A stretch of 64,000 nucleotides of DNA from Blakeslea trispora (lineage: Eukaryota > Mucoromycota > Mucoromycetes > Mucorales > Choanephoraceae). The stretch is from contig JAIWNE010000075.1 in NCBI GenBank assembly GCA_025331445.1, forward strand, positions 1 to 64,000, given 5' to 3'. Positions 58,485 to 64,000 of the stretch are shown one piece after another. Position 1 is the stretch's first letter; each line of letters starts with the position of its first letter. A program made the translations under genes and the position numbers. The notes beneath the pieces were generated by a model. That model did no database searches, was not told the DNA's origin, and saw nothing but the letters and a program-made list of their open reading frames with translations.

Positions 58485-59857
58485 TTAGGCGCCAACATGT
58501 GTTAAATGTTGACGAGACAAACTGTCAGCTAATTGATCTTCCATGTTTTTGTTGCGGGAAGCAAAATTCTTGCCAGGTTCGGGACCTTTAGGTTGGCGAA
58601 TAGGATAAATATTACCTGTCGAAAGTACTTCAGCAGTAGTACTTGTGCTCCTATCGTTTGTGAATTATAAGACTATAATTTCTTAAAAGAGGACAGATAA
58701 AACTTACATCATAGACTTGCGGTAGGAGGTGCTATCTCGTTTCGTATCATTATTGTTAGAAGCATTCATGCGTTCGCGACTAGAACTGGACCGCAAACTA
58801 GCTCGGGATCCTTTATTTTGAAGCTTAAAATATGCTGATTAGATCACAGACTATACCTCTTTTTAAACAGTACTTACTCGAACAATAGGTGCAGGTGCAA
58901 ATCCTCTTTTTTGAATAATCACTTGTCTGTCTGGACCAAAACCTTCAGAGAAATGGGCTAGGCCGAGGCGATCTGCAATTAGATGTGCGTCCCTACGTTC
59001 TTTGGCCGAGAGTGTCTTTGGTAAGGCTACATCAGTGCTGTTGGCATCGCCACGGAAAAGCAAGAGATAGCTATATAATTCCAATACATTGGGGTCATTC
59101 AAATCCAGAGCATCTTTTTTTTTTCTTAGTCAGGTTATGTTGATCCAGAGAGATTTTTTACTACATGTTTTATATACCTTCATCCGGATTGTTAAGTAAT
59201 CTACGTTCAGAAAACATAGGTGAACTGGGTTGCGAGGAAAAGCTCTCTCTCTCCTTCTTCTCGTTAGCAGCATATGTATCAATCGCTGTAGGTAGCATTT
59301 TCTTGTATTCAACACGCAATTTTCTACCTCCTAATTCAAGACCATTTACGGTATTGACAACTATTTCAGCCTCTTCAGGTGTATGATAATTGGCAAATGC
59401 AAGTCCACGAAACACGCCATTATCAAAATGATAATTAAAAGCGTAAGCAGCAGGTACATTCATAGAGGCCTAATTGTATTGGTTACATGTTGAAAGTCTT
59501 GCATAAATCAATGTTCTATCTCACTCTTTTACCAATTTGGTCAATAAAGCATCCTTCTTTACGGAAAACGGAATGTTTTTTATCACAATTGCAGTAGGAA
59601 TAATCTGGTCTGTATCGTCACTGTAGTTCATTAATGTAGGTGACGTGGCTCGGGAAGTAGGTCGTGAGCCTGGTCGAGAAGAGGGTCGAGATGAAGGGCG
59701 AGAGTTGGGTGTGCTATTCACCATATCCTGTAATACTTGAGTCAGTCAAAGTCATTTTTTTTTATCCTTTGCTTTCTCTCACCTTGCTTCTGCGTACTCT
59801 TCTGATAGAAGAAGAGCGGGAACTAGGTGAAGTTTCGGAAGGCTGAGGGGAAGTCAT
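58485..59857 (-). CDS. Pin4/Cip-type RNA-binding protein (RRM + R3H)
   Basis: Exons 59857-59783, 59727-59533, 59469-59178, 59113-58878, 58823-58708, 58650-58485; 359 residues. Ser/Arg/Pro-rich N-terminus with SRPSSRPSSRP repeats. The RRM is at about 65-140 with IVIKNIPFSV and RGLAFANY, and an R3H domain at about 190-265 (LDLNDPNVLELYSYLLLF, then RDAHLIADRLGLAH). The pattern AYAFNYHFDNGVFRGLAF is characteristic of the Pin4/Cip1/Cip2 group, which control mRNA during stress and the cell cycle. Exon 2 must end at the TTG before GTAAAAG to keep the frame. Only 101 bp separate its stop from the Ede1 start, same strand. Confidence 0.9.
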
Positions 59858-60894
59858 TATTTTTTCTTTTGTTTTATGCTTATAAAATAACCAAGAAAGA
59901 GAGAGAGAGAGAGGAGAAAGGGAAAAGAAGGGGGAAGGAGGAGAGGAGAAGGAGAGAGAAAAAAAAAAAGAAAAAAAAAGAGAAAAAGGTTAAAGAAGAG
60001 AGAAAAAGGTTAAAGAAAAGAAGTATTAAAAAATAAATAAGAAAAGGTTCTTTTTTAGTGAGCTGCTTGAGTTTCTAAAATTGTGACACACACTTTGAAG
60101 CTCCTTAAAATCACCCTTTAAATTGCGTTTATTTGATCGTCTTTTAGTCTATAAACCAGACTATACAGAGAAAAACAAGAGCTGCGCCAGCTTGATAAAA
60201 TGCCAAATATTACAGACTATATCAACTAAAAGCTCAAATAAAGAATAAACTGAGATTGCAAATTCGAAGAATAATTATGCAGCCTATAATTTTTATATAG
60301 TGAAGATAAAATAACTCTCCATAGGAAGATGCTCAAAATTAACTTGAATAGAGTATGTTTGAAAGTGTCCAAAGAAGTTTTTTTTTATTGGAAGAATAAA
60401 ATTTGAATTTCACAGGGTTAGTAGAAAAGACTTTGAGAGTGATTGACATGTCAATGTATGAAGCTTATAAAGAATGCTTGGTATTTTTGAAATCGAATAT
60501 ACATTGCCTTGGATTTACTCGACACATTGTTTTTCTTAACTACTGTCATTTGTTTTGTACAACATAGCTCATTGACTTCTAAAGTCTGACTGACTTATTT
60601 CTCGAATCTTTTTTCATTCTAAAGTCTTGACATCTACGCTAAAAGATGATAGCAGAGCTCTTCTTTAAGCCGACAAATTATCTTTAACTATATTGGACCA
60701 GAAAGAAAATAAACACAGTTAAACAGTTTCGATGGGTTATTTTGGTTTAAAAGAGCGAACTATTCCTGCAGGTTTAAACAAATGGATGAAAACAAACTTT
60801 GTCTATTTTAAATTTTGTTTGTTTCTCCCCTCCACACTCTTTCTCTTTCCTTTATCACAAGTAGCAAGTCTTATCGAATCACACTTTCTTGAGC
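59858..60894. other. Divergent spacer, RRM-R3H (-) and GRAM-TBC (+)
   Basis: 1.04 kb. Contains the polypurine tract 59893-59989 near the minus-strand start. An 81-codon plus frame at 60732 (MGYFGLKERTIP...) overlaps the GRAM-TBC start and leads nowhere by splicing; treated as upstream sequence. Confidence 0.4.
59893..59989 (+). repeat. 97-nt polypurine tract
   Basis: Only A and G on the plus strand (GA, GGA and A runs), so the mRNA or promoter of the minus-strand RRM-R3H gene carries a pure CT tract starting 36 bp upstream of its ATG. A near-perfect direct repeat AGAAAAAGGTTAAAGAA follows at 59981 and 60001. Confidence 0.8.
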
Positions 60895-63800
60895 ATGACA
60901 GAATTTCGCTCAGTTGTAGCAGGTGTGCCACGAAATGTAAAGAAAAAAGAAGAAAGACAGATTCTGTCTCGAGATGACAAACTCACGTCTTGTAGGTTTT
61001 TACACTACCAACACCCACAGATATCACCTTGACGCCTTTTTGGACTACTGTTATACAAAAAGATAACTTCTTACTCCAAAAGTCGTCTGCCCCGGGGAAT
61101 CCACTTTTCCGTAACTTGGTGAGCACGATTGCAAGTGTGTAAGTGAATGAAAGGTGAACAAAGCAAAGTTGGCTTAATTGTTTCACTTTAAATTAGCTTC
61201 GATACGAAACTACCTCCATTTCGGATTTTGTTCCAAAGAGAAATCAATGCAGTTTGTCTTCAAATTGCTGTAGCTGAAAATGAAAGCGCTGTTGACGCTG
61301 CATGGCTATGGATTGAAAGAAATATGATGCCAGAATTGGAGGTCATTGACCATCCATTTGAAAAGGAGCAATGGGTATCCGAAAAGATCAATATGATTGT
61401 ACTTGCTACAGGTAAATATGGTTTAGTTACTGCAAAAGAGAAAGACATTGACTTTTTTTCTTTTTGTCGTTCGATAGAATCAGGTACAGATGAGTTATCG
61501 TCAGACGAAAATGTTCGAAACGCTTCAAGAAGCTTCAGGCAGATTTTTGATATTGCACATTCCGAGAGATTTGTTAGCTGTAAAGTAAGCTTGTGGAGAA
61601 AATGTCAAAGAAAAAAAAAGAGGCGAAAACAAAGTTGTGATGGCAGAAGGGCTAATTACTTGCCGTACGATAGACTATTCCTGCTCTTATAAAGGCAGAC
61701 AAGGATGGATTTACATTAGCGAAAACTATCTTGGATTTCATTCATTCTTGCTAGGTGCAGAAACAAAGACTTTGATAGAATTGAAAGATATTGAGGATAT
61801 CAAGAAGGAAAGATCAAAAGGCATTTTTGATGACAGTCTTCGATTGACAACTAAAAACAAAAAAGAGGTATATTGTGCGGCCAAATGAAAGTTGCCATCT
61901 TGGCAATTAACTGGTGTTTTTATGGTAGCATTACCTCTCCAATTTGTTCAAGAGAGACGAAGTGTATGACTTGCTTGTAGAACTGACCTGTCAAGCTATG
62001 CAGCGCTGGCTCAGTAATGCTAGTGGAGAAGCACCAGGGCAATCAAATGATGCCAATTTTCTTGCTGCACAGAAGAGTAGTAAGCGCCATTCACTTCTTC
62101 GTAGTCTGTTAGATAGCCGCCCAGCTCAGCTTGTCAACCCTTTGAAGCAAGATTTGGCTAATCAAAAGCGAGACAATACTTATTGCCTTAGATTTCGTTT
62201 GCCTGCCAATGAGCATTTGATTGATGTTGTTAGTGCTATTTACCTCAAAGAAGCTTCTCAAGAGCGTGAACCTCATTTTACGTCGCAAGTTCCTCCTGGT
62301 TCTGTTAATTTGATAGGTCATGTCTATTTGTCGCAAACCTTTTTGGCTTTTGAGTCGGAAGGACGGCTGCCTCCACCTCAACAACATTTGCCTGTCTGCA
62401 AAGCTGTATTTCCACTCTACACAATTAAACGTGTTGAAAGAATTAATCAAGGCGCTTACACTACAGGTGTAGCATTATTGACATGTCATAAAATGGAACA
62501 TAGCTTTTATTTAAATGTAAGTATCATTGTATATATATCATATGAAGAGAGTCATGTATGCTAAGTTAGAAGATTAAATTTAGACCGAAAAGAATGTAGC
62601 TGAGCAGTTTTGTGAATCGTTAAAGAGCCTATTGCTAAAGCAAATGCCTCAGTTCAAAAAACTCAAGCCATTCGTTGCTACCTGTGAATCAGAGCATATA
62701 TTTCAAAATATAGATACAAGCTTGATTGACACAAAGATACATGTTGGAGGACTTGGCTTAGATTTTGGATACCCTGAAAATACAAAGAAATCAAAAGACA
62801 AGAGCAAGTTCAAGTTGTGGAAGCTCTATTTTCAAGGTAAATTTTGGAATGAGAAAAATAAAAGAGGACGCCCAAACTTGAGAAAACGATCTATGGTCTA
62901 AACGATTATCTCTGCTGATTAGAGAATGGTCGAAACTTGACTACAGTCAAGCTACCTACTTTCAGCAAGCTAATCCGGGTTGGACTACCGAATGCCTTAC
63001 GAGGCGAATTATGGGAGTTATCTTCAGGTGCAATATACCTGCGCTTTGCAAATCAAGGTGTCTACCAATCTATTCTCGAAGAATATAAAGACCAAACATC
63101 GCTTGCTACAGAAGAAATCGAAAAGGATCTAAACAGGCAAGTCAAATTACCAAGAAAACTATGTTGTTTATATCGTAAAAGCCTTCTCACGTCTCCTCTT
63201 TACATTTCAGATCACTTCCAGAATATCCAGGCTACCAATCAGCAGAAGGGATAAATAGACTGCGTCGTGTACTAACAGCCTATGCATGGAATAATCCAGA
63301 ATTGGGCTACTGTCAGGCCATGAATATAGTTGCTTCTGCTCTGTTGATCTATACAACAGAAGAGCAAGCTTTTTGGATATTGAATGTTTTGGTAGATCGT
63401 ATGTGCCCTGGTTATTATAGCACAAATATGTATGGCGCATTACTTGATCAAATCGTGTTTGAGAAACTAGTCCAAAAAACAATGCCTATTTTGTGGAGTC
63501 ATTTCCAAAACACCAATGTTGAGTTATCGGTAGCTTGCTTGCCTTGGTTTTTAAGTTTGTATGTCAATTCTATGCCCCTAGAGTTTGCAGTGAGAGTGCT
63601 GGATATCTTGTTTATGGAAGGTCCACGTATTTTATTTCAGATAGGGTAAGTCCATTGGTCCATCTTGATTTTTGTCTATACTAAATGCTTAATCTTCTTG
63701 TAGCTTAGGTAATTGTTATGAATGAACTAGATTGTACCTATCCTCTCTTAACACAGATGACACATAGCTATTCTCAAAGTCAATGGTGAAGACCTGTTGC

Positions 63801-64000
63801 AATCAAAAGATGATGGTGCATTTTTAGACATATTCAAATCATTCTTCCAATCAATTGGTTCTCAAGAGAAAGCAGCGAATGGCGAGAAATACATCAAGCT
63901 AACCGTAAGTGTATTTGATTCACTTTTAGACACTGTTTGGTCTAAAACTACTTTTTCTGTAAAATAGAGATTTAACGAGATTATGTTGGTGGCTGTAAGT
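60895..64000 (+). CDS. GRAM-GRAM-TBC Rab GTPase-activating protein, TBC1D8/9-like (3' end beyond window)
   Basis: Exons 60895-60936, 60996-61138, 61197-61411, 61478-61579, 61674-61867, 61929-62516, 62584-62836, 62923-63136, 63211-63645, 63704-63708, 63768-63904, 63968 onward (a donor GTAAGT sits at 63995). The N-terminus ([26 protein letters not shown]) and two GRAM domains ([16 protein letters not shown], about 165-260; [17 protein letters not shown], about 305-460) match TBC1D8/9. The TBC domain starts near 525 ([17 protein letters not shown]) with the Arg finger IEKDLNR (Arg584) and Gln619 in GYCQAMN. Two structural oddities: a GC-AG intron splits the Arg584 codon, and exon 10 is only 5 nt. 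Exon 1 (14 codons) is the least certain part. The Rab substrate is unknown. Confidence 0.88.
63137..63210 (+). other. GC-AG intron inside the TBC Arg-finger codon
   Basis: Donor AG|GCAAGT, acceptor TTTCAG. Joins AG to A to make Arg584 and then SLPEYPGYQ, the conserved continuation. The GT three bases further on gives a frame that ends quickly. Confidence 0.8.
63704..63708 (+). other. 5-nt microexon (CTTAG) in the GRAM-TBC gene
   Basis: Flanked by TTGTAG and GTAATT. Inclusion gives GG|CTTAG|CT = Gly-Leu-Ala and the family sequence LFQIGLAILKV; skipping it or reading on gives a stop or a wrong frame. Confidence 0.75.

Noticed and set aside
60732..60977. 81-codon plus-strand frame (MGYFGLKERTIP...)
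   Set aside because: No in-frame splice leads from it to the GRAM-TBC exons; a later ATG (60895) with a good donor does.

Overview
This is a gene-dense piece of a fungal nuclear genome. Almost every gene is interrupted by 50-75 nt spliceosomal introns (mostly GT-AG, two GC-AG). Spacers are AT-rich with long homopolymers, and many genes sit only tens of bases apart. The gene content and intron style point to an early-diverging, Mucorales-like fungus (inference; no marker gene fixes the species).

Left part (1-29155): a GATOR1 subunit (Iml1/DEPDC5, cut by the window edge), a divergent syntaxin, a Gin4/BRSK-type kinase with a KA1-like C-terminus, a ZIP metal transporter with an apparent 1-nt frameshift, an RRM plus zinc-knuckle RNA-binding protein with an Arg-Asp tail, and a PX-PH-RhoGAP protein (Bem3-like). 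Then come four small proteins I cannot name, a Kcs1-type inositol hexakisphosphate kinase, PHAF1/UPF0183, the mitochondrial translation factor TACO1/YebC, and the unfolded-protein sensor IRE1.

Middle (29156-43651): a gene-poor block with a decayed reading frame, one tRNA-Arg(CCT), and a complete Ty3/gypsy chromovirus (34899-41242). The element has one uninterrupted 1706-codon gag-pol frame, identical 139-bp LTRs and a 5-bp flanking repeat. Diverged fragments of the same family lie on both sides of it.

Right part (43652-64000): eIF3k, an ADCK2/UbiB-type mitochondrial kinase-like protein, an Sst2-type RGS protein, an Hsp31/DJ-1 glyoxalase, an Ede1/Eps15 endocytic scaffold, a Pin4/Cip-type RRM-R3H protein, and a GRAM-GRAM-TBC Rab GAP cut by the right edge.

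Most genes are housekeeping, but signalling, polarity and membrane traffic are well represented: TORC1 control (Iml1), polarity kinase, RhoGAP, RGS, Rab GAP, syntaxin, Ede1 and IRE1. I see no operon-like system. The most unusual signals are in gene structure. There are two AG|GCAAGT introns at functionally decisive points (before the kinase KA1 domain; inside the Arg-finger codon of the TBC domain) and a 5-nt microexon. Others are the ZIP frameshift, a syntaxin with a broken SNARE core, and the young chromovirus with its possible self-priming site.
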